From the NCBI GenBank assembly GCA_003540955.1, contig DPMX01000152.1, positions 10,084-16,218 of the forward strand: 6,135 bases of DNA, given 5' to 3'. A model generated the notes under the pieces. It did no database searches and was not told the origin of the DNA. It saw nothing but the letters and a program-made list of their open reading frames with translations. Below, one piece after another: positions 1 through 6,135 of this stretch (position 1 is the stretch's first letter; each line of letters opens with the position of its first letter). A program made the translations under genes and the position numbers. Origin of the DNA: Gammaproteobacteria bacterium. GTDB lineage: Bacteria; Pseudomonadota; Gammaproteobacteria; Ga0077536.

Positions 1-1
1 C

Positions 2-193
2 GGGTATGCCGGAGTGTATTCATCGTTTTTGTTGCATGCTAAACGTGCAGGGAAGAAATATGGCGTGCCGTCTGGTGAAATTTTGGTTGAGCTAGGTGAG
101 CGAAAGACGGTCGGGGGGCAAGAGGATATGATCGAAGATGTGGCTTTAAACCTTGCGCGCAATCGCGCGGATGCTTCGGAGCTTTCCAAATGA
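2..193 (+). CDS. 4-hydroxy-2-oxovalerate aldolase, C-terminal fragment (DmpG/BphI type; 5' end outside window)
   Basis: The frame is open from the left edge and ends with TGA at 191-193, giving the last 63 residues. The tail reads GYAGVYSSFLLHAKRAGKKY, then ILVELGERKTVGGQEDMIED, and ends in ASELSK. This matches, from memory, the very conserved C-terminal region of the meta-pathway aldolase (the DmpG 'communication' domain). That region contacts the partner acylating acetaldehyde dehydrogenase (DmpF) and channels acetaldehyde between the two enzymes. The enzyme family cleaves 4-hydroxy-2-oxovalerate to pyruvate and acetaldehyde with a divalent metal. The catalytic TIM-barrel and its metal ligands lie upstream of the window and cannot be checked. 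The stop overlaps the start of the decarboxylase gene (ATGA at 190-193), so the two are almost certainly co-transcribed and translationally coupled. The usual order in such operons is dehydrogenase, aldolase, decarboxylase, so a DmpF-like gene is expected just upstream. Confidence 0.93.
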   Translation, partial: GYAGVYSSFLLHAKRAGKKYGVPSGEILVELGERKTVGGQEDMIEDVALNLARNRADASELSK

Positions 194-975
194 CATTAGA
201 CGGCAAGGTGGTTGCAAAGTTGGCTGAACAGCTTGAAAACGCGGAGCTAAATCGGGCTCCAATTACCAAGATAACTGATGAGTATCCCGACTTAGATTGG
301 GATGATGCATATGAAATACAAGATGAATTACGGCGCCGCAAGACAAATAGTGGGGCAAGGATTGCGGGTTTGAAAGCAGGTCTTACCTCGCAGGCAAAAA
401 TGAAGCAAATGAACGTTCGGGAACCGGTGTTCGGATTCATGTGCGACTACGGTGCTTGTGCGGATGGCGGCGAAATTGAGTTTGATCGCTTTATCGCGCC
501 CCGTGTAGAGGCAGAGATTGCCTTTGTCACAAAAAGAGAAATTGCAGGGCCATGTCATATAGGAACGGTACTGGCGGCAACGGATTTTGTACTTCCAGCA
601 GTGGAAATTCTAGATTCCCGTTATGAGAATTTTAAGTTTGACTTGATAAGTGTGGTCGCAGATAACACCTCGGCTGCGGCCTTTGTGTCTGGCGGCAATC
701 CAAGGCGCATTCAAGATGTTGACTTGCGTACACTCGGAATAGTGTTGGAAAAAAATGGTGAAATCGTAGATTTAGCTGCTGGCGCAGCCGTACTCGGCCA
801 ACCCGCAGAGTCGGTTGTGATGTTGGCCAACATGCTGGCGCGTAAAGACCAGGTGATTCCCTCCGGTACATTCATCATGACAGGGGGCGTTACTGCTGCC
901 ATCGGGGTAGAGAGGGGCGATCATATTGCTGTTCGTTATCAAGATTTAGGGTCTGTTTCGATGCGCTTTGTATGA
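190..975 (+). CDS. dmpH: 2-oxo-3-hexenedioate (4-oxalocrotonate) decarboxylase, DmpH/XylI/NahK type
   Basis: This 261-residue protein has the usual family length. It belongs to the hydratase/decarboxylase branch of the fumarylacetoacetate-hydrolase fold and would be cytoplasmic. The family decarboxylates 2-oxo-3-hexenedioate to 2-hydroxypenta-2,4-dienoate in the oxalocrotonate branch of the catechol meta-cleavage pathway. Several stretches look like DmpH rather than the related hydratase DmpE: GLKAGLTSQAKMKQM (residues 60-74), VEAEIAFVTK (106-115), DSRYENFKFDLISVVADN (142-159) and FIMTGGVTAA (228-237). Glu107, Glu109 and Glu139 sit where the family binds its Mg2+/Mn2+ ion, and Lys62 is the conserved lysine of the active-site loop. 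The ATG start overlaps the aldolase stop, with GGAG at 178-181 eight bases upstream. In known systems the enzyme works in a complex with the hydratase. No hydratase or tautomerase gene is visible in the window. Separation from the hydratase is by sequence recall; an alignment would settle it. Confidence 0.9.
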   Translation: MTLDGKVVAKLAEQLENAELNRAPITKITDEYPDLDWDDAYEIQDELRRRKTNSGARIAGLKAGLTSQAKMKQMNVREPVFGFMCDYGACADGGEIEFDRFIAPRVEAEIAFVTKREIAGPCHIGTVLAATDFVLPAVEILDSRYENFKFDLISVVADNTSAAAFVSGGNPRRIQDVDLRTLGIVLEKNGEIVDLAAGAAVLGQPAESVVMLANMLARKDQVIPSGTFIMTGGVTAAIGVERGDHIAVRYQDLGSVSMRFV

Positions 976-1043
976 GGGGATTATTTGTTGTGTTGCTTGA
1001 GAGGAATTCGCAAGGCGGCATTAGAGGCTAAGCAATATAGATC

Positions 1044-1052
1044 GGGGAGGAG
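1044..1052 (+). promoter_or_regulatory. Strong ribosome binding site fixing a TTG start
   Basis: GGGGAGGAG lies just upstream of a TTG codon at 1055. The GGAGG core (1046-1050) is four bases from it. This is the best Shine-Dalgarno-like match in the 79-base gap after the decarboxylase. It favours the TTG start over the in-frame ATG at 1079, for which the site would be too far away. Confidence 0.7.
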
Positions 1053-1054
1053 TA

Positions 1055-2026
1055 TTGAGAAAGAATAGTGCAACATTCATGACCTCTGTATCGCTCATGG
1101 GCGCGTTTTTGTCTTTGAGTTTGCTAAGTGGCTGTGAAGCGCCACTGAATATGGAAGCCGTAGATGCAGCTCGCGAGTTACCGATTCACCGGACCGATCG
1201 CTACCAAGCGGTGGCGCGAAACGACGCTAACGTTGTTATTGTTGGTAACCAGGGGGTTATCCTATATTCGTCTGACAAAGGTACTTCATGGCAGCGGAAT
1301 GAAATACCGGACTGGCCAGCTTTGATTGATGTCGCCGCGTGTCCCAATGGGAGCTTTGTTGCCCTCGCGTTTGCACCATTGGTGTTCGTCTCTTCTGATA
1401 ATGGGGCAACGTGGGTCCCGCGGCCCATACCGACAACAGAAAGTCCTCAAGCGTTAACGTGTTCCCCGGATAATAAAATTTGGGTGGTTGGCGCATATAC
1501 GAATCGCTGGACTAGCTCGGATGCCGGTGAATCTTGGGTCGAAAGCACGGACGATGAGGATGTATTGCTTACGACTGTACAGTTTTTTGATGCGGATAAT
1601 GGTGTCATAACCGGTGAATTTGGCACAGTTATGTTTACCACGGACGGCGGGAATAGCTGGAATACGATGGCGCCGCTGGTAGACGAATTTTATCCCCAAA
1701 CTACTTATTTCAAAAATTCGTCTGAGGGGTGGGTCGCCGGGCTTGGGGGCGTGATTTTATACACCAACGATGGTGGGCAAACTTGGGTTAGCCAGGATAC
1801 TGAGACCGTTGTGCCCTTGTACGGTATTGCGGAGATTGGACGTTCGATGTTCGCAGTTGGAGGTGAAGGAACCGTGCTTAAATATGACGGGGATCTCTGG
1901 CGTCTTTTTGACCACGGCAAGGCGATCCGACTATACATTCGGGCGATAGCGGCATTGGACGACGCCCGCGCGATCATTGCGGGCGTCAGAGGTACGTTAC
2001 ATATCATTGATGCCGAGGGAGTTTAG
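1055..2026 (+). CDS. Ycf48-like/BNR beta-propeller lipoprotein
   Basis: This 323-residue protein starts at TTG. Residues 1-26 form a lipoprotein signal peptide: basic Arg2-Lys3, a hydrophobic core and a lipobox LSGC with Cys27 as the lipidation site. Starting at the ATG at 1079 would remove the basic n-region, so TTG is preferred. Glu follows the Cys rather than Asp, so outer-membrane sorting by Lol is expected. The rest consists of repeats ending in Asp-box motifs (S/T-x-D-x-G-x-x-W): SSDKGTSW (72-79), SSDNGATW (113-120), SSDAGESW (154-161), TTDGGNSW (195-202) and TNDGGQTW (237-244). Two more degenerate blades follow near 268-282 and 308-318, making a propeller of about six or seven blades. 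The fold resembles the photosystem II assembly factor Ycf48, but nothing here suggests photosynthesis. Such propellers often accompany MMPL transporters in Proteobacteria, and the next gene is one. A periplasmic accessory role for that pump is inference. No glycosidase activity should be assumed from BNR repeats. Confidence 0.85.
   Translation: MRKNSATFMTSVSLMGAFLSLSLLSGCEAPLNMEAVDAARELPIHRTDRYQAVARNDANVVIVGNQGVILYSSDKGTSWQRNEIPDWPALIDVAACPNGSFVALAFAPLVFVSSDNGATWVPRPIPTTESPQALTCSPDNKIWVVGAYTNRWTSSDAGESWVESTDDEDVLLTTVQFFDADNGVITGEFGTVMFTTDGGNSWNTMAPLVDEFYPQTTYFKNSSEGWVAGLGGVILYTNDGGQTWVSQDTETVVPLYGIAEIGRSMFAVGGEGTVLKYDGDLWRLFDHGKAIRLYIRAIAALDDARAIIAGVRGTLHIIDAEGV
1961..1987 (+). repeat. GC-rich perfect stem-loop near the 3' end of the propeller lipoprotein gene
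   Basis: GACGCCCGC (1961-1969) and GCGGGCGTC (1979-1987) are exact reverse complements separated by nine bases. The stem would be strong in mRNA. It lies inside the coding region about 40 bases before the stop and 50 before the RND start. There is no T-run after it, so it is not a standard intrinsic terminator. It might slow ribosomes, protect an mRNA end or be chance in a GC-rich codon run (Asp-Asp-Ala-Arg-Ala). Confidence 0.5.
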
Positions 2027-2036
2027 GCACAACAAA

Positions 2037-4400
2037 ATGGAATTAAATGAAGGAATATTTTCGCGCTTTGGCAACCTGCTATTCAACAGTCGTAAGATTG
2101 TGCTTATAGTTATCTTTGGGATCACGGCATTTTTTGCAACCCAAATACCGGCGGTGAGGATGCTGTCTGACTTCGCTGATTTGCTTCCCCAGGAACATCC
2201 CTACATCAAACTGCACAACAGCATTCGCGATACGTTTGGTGGGGCAAATATTATTATACTCGCGCTAGAGGTAAAAGAAGGGACGATTTTTACAAACGAA
2301 ACGCTTGATCGGATTCACCGTCTAACTCAAAAGTTGGATGAGGTCAGCAATATTAACCACAACTTGTTGACGAGTTTGACGCACCGTAATACCAGAAAAA
2401 TATGGCTCACCCCCGAAGGTGCGATTAAGTCGACTCCGTACTACAACCCAGTTCATGAGCCATACACTCATGAAGAGCTAGAAAAGATTAAGCGTGATGT
2501 CATCTCGAGCACCCGGGTGTATGGCCTATTGGTGTCGCCGGACTTGAAATCCGCGCTTATCAAAGGAACCTTAAACGAAGGACAGCTCGATTACGGGAAG
2601 GTTTTTGAGGAGCTGCAAGTGTTGCGTGATTCGGAGTCTTCCCCTGGTGTTCGAATTTATGCCACGGGGCACCCGGTACTTGCCGGTTGGGTTGATTCAT
2701 ACTCGCCACAAATATTACAAATTTTCCTCTATACAATTTTCATTGTCCTCGGAATATTAGTTATCTATTCCCGGCGCTTTTACGGCGTATTGTTACCACT
2801 TATAGGGATGATCTTGACGAGCATCTGGGGCGTCGGGTTTATGGGTTTATTCGGTTACAACCTTGATCCGCTGATGCTCGTCGTCCCGTTTTTAATCTCG
2901 GCGCGCTCAATGTCTCATGGTATCCAAAAGGTCGAACGATATTTTCTCGAGTTATCGATTACGAGCAGTAGGGACGAGGCGGCTCGGAACACATTTAACG
3001 CTTTATTTCGCCCGGGCGCTTTAGCAATTGTCGCGGACGCATGTGCGTTAGCGCTTATTGGTCTTGGATCGGTGCCGATCAACGATAAGATGGCCGTATA
3101 CGCCTCGTTTTGGGCGATATGTATGGTTGTGACAGTGCTCGTTAGCGTGCCGATGTTGTTGTCACTTTTGCCTCAACCCAAAAATGTTGAAATGAAAGAG
3201 ACGATTATTCGGAAAATTTTTCCGAAGCTGGCGTTAGCCACGGCGACGCAGGCGCGATCGCGAGGTGTACTGTGGTTTTGTTTGGTGTTTGCGATTATTG
3301 CTACTTATTTTGCCTCTTGGGTGCAAATCGGTGAGCCCGAGCCTGGGTCGCCATTGTTGTTCCATGACCATGATTTCAATATCTCCTCCAAGGCCATAAA
3401 TCAACGATTTCCAGGCTCAGAGGAATTGTTCATCATTGCGCGTACCGCGGAAAAACATGGTCTAAAGCGCCCGGAAGTGCTCCGCGCGCTTAACGATTTT
3501 CAAAATTACATGATGTATGACGAGACGCTTGGCGGGACTAAGGGCGTGCCCGATTTGGTGACGACCGTGAATCGCATGACCCGCAATGATGACCCGAGGT
3601 GGGCCGTTGTTCCAGAATTCGGTAATGAGATTGGCGGATTAATGTTTGCTTACATGATGTCGGCACCTATCCCAGGTGCATTGATTGAGTACCAAGATAC
3701 TGATGATCAGATTGCGAATATGGTTTTTTACTATAAAGATCACACGGGGGAGACAATTCGACGTGCGATACACATGGTTAAGGACTGGCGTGAGCGCGTA
3801 GCAAGCCAAATAGAGGGTTTCGATATCGAGCTTGCTGGGGGACCAGTGGGCGTCACGGCCGCTATTGATGAGGAAGCTTACGAGACGAATGTGATAGTAG
3901 TCCCGGCGGTAATGGTTTTGATACTGTTCTTCACCTTGTGGTTTTACTCATCCTTGCATGCCGGCGTAATGATATTAGTAGCGATGGCATTCGCAACAAC
4001 TCTATCCTACGCGTGTATGGGCATTCTTGGACTTGGACTTAATGTCAATACGGTGCCGATGATTGCCGTTGGGATTGGCCTTGGGGTTGACTACGCTATA
4101 TATATGATGGACCGAATAAAAGAAGAGATCCCAGGTGCAGACAGCCTGCAACATGCGATTACCACCGCGGTGAGCACTACCGGGGTCGCCATAGCAATTA
4201 CGGCGACCACCCTTGTCGGCGGCATTATTATGTGGGTTTTTGTGTCTGAGCTTCGGTTTCAGGCCGACGCTGCTAAACTTTTATTCATTATGCTGGTGTT
4301 AAATGCTGCCGCTGCCATGTTTCTGGTCCCTGCTTGGATCGATGTCTTTAAACCGAAATTCATCATGCAGGCGACCGGTGAGGGCACCCGAAAAACATAA
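2037..4400 (+). CDS. RND superfamily transporter, MMPL type
   Basis: This inner-membrane protein has 787 residues and the duplicated RND layout. TM1 (about 19-38) is followed by a periplasmic domain (39-225), then TM2-6 (226-244, 250-271, 276-296, 325-345, 351-378). TM7 (409-428) is followed by a second periplasmic domain (429-617), then TM8-12 (619-637, 641-661, 668-690, 710-735, 748-771). The second half carries GIGLGVDYAIYMMDRI, with Asp685-Tyr686 in TM10 as the likely proton-relay pair. The matching place in TM4 reads FLISARSMSHG and has no acidic residue. MMPL-type and hopanoid RND proteins move lipids or other hydrophobic molecules using proton motive force; the substrate here is unknown. 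The ATG at 2037 is chosen because it lies ten bases after the lipoprotein stop (2026) and gives a normal N-terminus. The frame is open further upstream (ATG 2010, TTG 1977), but neither has a well-placed ribosome site. An AGG at 2025-2027 is the only close one for 2037, so translational coupling is likely. Confidence 0.9.
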   Translation: MELNEGIFSRFGNLLFNSRKIVLIVIFGITAFFATQIPAVRMLSDFADLLPQEHPYIKLHNSIRDTFGGANIIILALEVKEGTIFTNETLDRIHRLTQKLDEVSNINHNLLTSLTHRNTRKIWLTPEGAIKSTPYYNPVHEPYTHEELEKIKRDVISSTRVYGLLVSPDLKSALIKGTLNEGQLDYGKVFEELQVLRDSESSPGVRIYATGHPVLAGWVDSYSPQILQIFLYTIFIVLGILVIYSRRFYGVLLPLIGMILTSIWGVGFMGLFGYNLDPLMLVVPFLISARSMSHGIQKVERYFLELSITSSRDEAARNTFNALFRPGALAIVADACALALIGLGSVPINDKMAVYASFWAICMVVTVLVSVPMLLSLLPQPKNVEMKETIIRKIFPKLALATATQARSRGVLWFCLVFAIIATYFASWVQIGEPEPGSPLLFHDHDFNISSKAINQRFPGSEELFIIARTAEKHGLKRPEVLRALNDFQNYMMYDETLGGTKGVPDLVTTVNRMTRNDDPRWAVVPEFGNEIGGLMFAYMMSAPIPGALIEYQDTDDQIANMVFYYKDHTGETIRRAIHMVKDWRERVASQIEGFDIELAGGPVGVTAAIDEEAYETNVIVVPAVMVLILFFTLWFYSSLHAGVMILVAMAFATTLSYACMGILGLGLNVNTVPMIAVGIGLGVDYAIYMMDRIKEEIPGADSLQHAITTAVSTTGVAIAITATTLVGGIIMWVFVSELRFQADAAKLLFIMLVLNAAAAMFLVPAWIDVFKPKFIMQATGEGTRKT

Positions 4401-4462
4401 AATATCTAGGGAGTTTGTAGATTGGAGTAAAAGGCAAAAAATAATGCCATTTGTTGCTGTAA

Positions 4463-4481
4463 TACCACATATTATGTGGTA
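4463..4481 (+). promoter_or_regulatory. Perfect 19-base inverted repeat, candidate operator
   Basis: TACCACAT and ATGTGGTA are exact reverse complements with ATT between them. Eight-base arms with a three-base centre suit a homodimeric regulator of the TetR, GntR or MarR kind. No T-run follows, which argues against a terminator. It sits 63 bases after the RND stop and 114 bases before the DUF1302 start. No regulator gene is in the window to match it with. Confidence 0.45.
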
Positions 4482-4518
4482 AATTTAGCACCGATCGTAA
4501 GGGTTTAAAGTAGGGCGG

Positions 4519-4537
4519 ATTGATACGGCTTATCAAT
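4519..4537 (+). promoter_or_regulatory. Second 19-base inverted repeat, candidate operator or weak hairpin
   Basis: ATTGATA (4519-4525) and TATCAAT (4531-4537) are exact reverse complements around CGGCT. The sequence differs from the first repeat, and its centre is 56 bases further on. Three T's follow (4538-4540), so a weak terminator of the RND transcript is possible, but the stem is AT-rich with only one G-C pair per arm. A protein-binding site upstream of the DUF1302 gene is the other reading. Confidence 0.35.
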
Positions 4538-4583
4538 TTTCGTCTACGCGGTCGCTGTACCAGGTGGCCTGCTGGGGAGCAAA

Positions 4584-4588
4584 AGGGG
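4584..4588 (+). promoter_or_regulatory. Ribosome binding site of the DUF1302 gene
   Basis: AGGGG lies seven bases upstream of the ATG at 4596. It decides this start over the next in-frame ATG at 4626, which has no comparable site upstream. Confidence 0.65.
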
Positions 4589-4595
4589 AAAAAGT

Positions 4596-6135
4596 ATGGC
4601 TGGACAACACCATCGTTGTAGGCTGATGAGTCGCGGTATCTGTTCTGGTGTCGCGGTGGTCTTGGGGCTTTTTATAACTACAGGTGTATCCGCCTGGCAA
4701 TCAAAAGACGGGAGTACCGTCATCCATGGCTTTGCAGACTACACGCACCATAATCGTGCTGACTATGGCGTGGTAAAGGGACGCCTGCGTGGCCAACTAG
4801 AAATTAACAAAGATTTCGGGCGCGTTGGCATATTTCGTGGTGTCTCATTGAATAGCGTTTTACGTATAACGCACGATGGTGTGTATGACTGGAATGAGAG
4901 TAATTATGGTGATGAATCCGGGGGTGCTGTTACTTTCGGGAACTCCGGGGTTCCAAACGGAACAGCCGACGGAACGCAGACACCCTGGGGAGCGTCTCCG
5001 GTTACAGCGGGCAACGGTGCTTTGCCTGGAGGCGGCGGATTCGGCTTCAATACTGCACTCAACCCAAACGTCGGTCTGAAAAAGGTTGGGAGTGAGCTCG
5101 GGCATACGAACAACGCCGGCACATTTGGCGGCGGACTTGAGTTCGCGACGCCAACAAGACCTTGTGACATTGATCCACGGGGGTGTATCGACGGTTACAT
5201 GGATATGGATGAAAACGATCTTCGTCATCCTGAATTAACGGACGAGAACCGCTGGTTACGTGAATTGTATCTCGATGCGACCTTGCCGTTTGCTAACGGT
5301 GACGAGCTTAACTTTCGTATCGGGCGCCAACAAGTTGTGTGGGGACGCACTGATTTATTTCGTGTCCTCGACCAGATAAACCCAATTGATTTCTCGATTC
5401 AGAACATATACGAAGAATTCGAGGATAGCCGCATACCGCTCGGGATATTTAATATGGAGTGGCGACTCGGTGGCGTTGGAATGTTCTCGGATCTGAATTT
5501 TCAGTTCTTGTGGAATTTTGAGGAATTTACACCACATATGCTCGGGCAGGGCGGGCAACCATATAATATTCTACTGGCGGGCGATCTATTCCGCTCGCTC
5601 AAAAACTGTTGGGACAATGGATGTACGGTTGGTAACTTTGCGAACGGGTTGTCACCCGTTGGGAACTTAACGACTGACTTTCCAGCGAATACTATCGGTA
5701 TTCGGAACGTACATCTTCCAGACGGTATTGGTGACCAGTTTGGCCTGCGGATGGAAGGTGTGTTCAAAAGCGTCGGTTTTTCAATAAACGCGGCGTACTA
5801 CTACTCGCAATTACCGTCGTTGCGTGCCGGTATCCCTTCGGTTGACCCTTTTGTCGGGCCCGGAGCGGCGAACCCGACGGATCCGACTGACACCTTTGGG
5901 GTGCAGCGTTTCCGGCCCTTTGTGCCGGCATTCGATATTCACTTTCCTCGAGTACTGCTCATAGGAACATCCGCCGACTTTTACATTGATTACATCAAAT
6001 CAGCTTTCCGGGTGGAGTTTGCATTCACCGACGGTGAAGAGTTTGCGGATACGTCTAAGGCCCGGTTGTTTTCGGAATCAGACGTTCTCCGGTGGGTAGT
6101 TGGTTGGGACCGTCCCACATATATTAGATTGTTAA
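4596..6135 (+). CDS. DUF1302-family outer-membrane protein, 3' end outside window
   Basis: The frame is open from ATG 4596 to the right edge, giving 513 residues without a stop; family members usually run to about 550-700. Residues 1-33 form a Sec signal peptide: several Arg, a hydrophobic stretch from about 16 to 30, and likely cleavage after VSA (31-33). Family signatures, recognised from memory, are ENRWLRELYLDATLPFANGD (217-236), GRQQVVWGRTDLFRVLDQIN (243-262), IYEEFEDSRIPLGI (271-284) and WVVGWDRPTYIRLL (500-513). Alternating hydrophobic/polar segments fit an outer-membrane beta-barrel. A glycine-rich, low-hydrophobicity part (about 105-180) and an Asp-rich segment with Cys190 and Cys197 precede the first signature; Cys338 and Cys343 form a second close pair. 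The family's function is not established. Its genes often lie near DUF1329, MMPL and propeller genes in degraders of hydrophobic compounds, and the last two are directly upstream here. A DUF1329 gene may follow beyond the edge. A role in passing hydrophobic molecules through the outer membrane is inference. Confidence 0.88.
   Translation, partial: MAGQHHRCRLMSRGICSGVAVVLGLFITTGVSAWQSKDGSTVIHGFADYTHHNRADYGVVKGRLRGQLEINKDFGRVGIFRGVSLNSVLRITHDGVYDWNESNYGDESGGAVTFGNSGVPNGTADGTQTPWGASPVTAGNGALPGGGGFGFNTALNPNVGLKKVGSELGHTNNAGTFGGGLEFATPTRPCDIDPRGCIDGYMDMDENDLRHPELTDENRWLRELYLDATLPFANGDELNFRIGRQQVVWGRTDLFRVLDQINPIDFSIQNIYEEFEDSRIPLGIFNMEWRLGGVGMFSDLNFQFLWNFEEFTPHMLGQGGQPYNILLAGDLFRSLKNCWDNGCTVGNFANGLSPVGNLTTDFPANTIGIRNVHLPDGIGDQFGLRMEGVFKSVGFSINAAYYYSQLPSLRAGIPSVDPFVGPGAANPTDPTDTFGVQRFRPFVPAFDIHFPRVLLIGTSADFYIDYIKSAFRVEFAFTDGEEFADTSKARLFSESDVLRWVVGWDRPTYIRLL

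Larger units (their letters stand above)
4401..4595 (+). other. Intergenic region with two inverted repeats, likely regulatory
   Basis: These 195 bases separate the RND stop from the DUF1302 gene. I find no convincing open reading frame, RNA gene or strong intrinsic terminator in them. They hold two perfect 19-base inverted repeats (4463-4481 and 4519-4537) and a ribosome site near the right end. The gap is much longer than the others in the window, so the DUF1302 gene may have its own promoter. I could not find a sigma-70 pair with good spacing and do not call one. Confidence 0.5.

Noticed and set aside
39..558. Minus-strand frames opposite the aldolase and decarboxylase genes
   Set aside because: They are antisense to two well-recognised enzymes and their products are Cys/Ser/Pro-rich with no family resemblance.
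1033..1041. A -10-like CAATATAGA before the lipoprotein gene
   Set aside because: No -35-like hexamer lies at a fitting distance and it would put the transcript start on top of the ribosome site. It is too weak to call.
1055..2026. Photosystem II assembly factor or sialidase assignment for the propeller protein
   Set aside because: The similarity is to the repeat fold only. No photosynthesis genes are present, and the catalytic Arg triad and Asp/Tyr residues of sialidases cannot be made out.
1977..2036. N-terminal extension of the RND gene overlapping the lipoprotein gene
   Set aside because: The extra 20 residues would be read within the lipoprotein's 3' end. The TTG at 1977 and ATG at 2010 lack well-spaced ribosome sites, while ATG 2037 gives a standard RND N-terminus.
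4463..4481. Inverted repeat as an intrinsic terminator of the RND gene
   Set aside because: The stem is not GC-rich overall and is followed by AATTTAG rather than a T-run.
4564..4577. Short dyad CAGG-TGG-CCTG in the leader of the DUF1302 gene
   Set aside because: Only four-base arms, expected often by chance.
4860..5228. Minus-strand open frames of 122 and 88 codons, and a short plus-strand frame, inside the DUF1302 gene
   Set aside because: They lie within a long frame with a signal peptide and recognisable family motifs. Their translations show no motif or domain I know and no good ribosome site.

Overview
The window reads as chromosomal DNA from a catabolically versatile Proteobacterium. 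A gammaproteobacterium (marine or soil type) is my best guess, based on the resemblance of the proteins to Pseudomonas-type meta-cleavage enzymes and on the lipoprotein, RND and DUF1302 trio. Base composition looks near 50% GC by eye. All five genes lie on the + strand and are densely packed. I see no mobile element, RNA gene or CRISPR array.

Positions 1-975 hold the end of a meta-cleavage (catechol 2,3-cleavage type) lower pathway. There is the C-terminal tail of a 4-hydroxy-2-oxovalerate aldolase (DmpG/BphI type), and a complete 2-oxo-3-hexenedioate (4-oxalocrotonate) decarboxylase of the DmpH/XylI/NahK type whose ATG overlaps the aldolase stop. These enzymes turn ring-cleavage products into 2-hydroxypenta-2,4-dienoate and then, after hydration, pyruvate and acetaldehyde. 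The tautomerase gene (dmpI) that often follows dmpH is not here.

Positions 1055-4400 hold a two-gene unit. The first gene encodes a lipoprotein with a Ycf48-like, Asp-box beta-propeller. Ten bases after its stop begins a 787-residue MMPL-type RND transporter with twelve predicted membrane segments. Only the second half of the transporter carries the intramembrane Asp-Tyr motif.

Positions 4401-4595 are a 195-base gap with two perfect 19-base inverted repeats, which are candidate regulator sites. From 4596 a DUF1302-family outer-membrane protein runs off the right edge. It has a clear signal peptide and the family's signature motifs.

My reading is an aromatic or other hydrophobic-compound degradation locus in which cytoplasmic ring-fission enzymes sit next to an envelope module: inner-membrane RND pump, lipid-anchored propeller and outer-membrane DUF1302 protein. 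The families are well supported. The idea that the three envelope proteins form one transport pathway, and what they carry, is inference.
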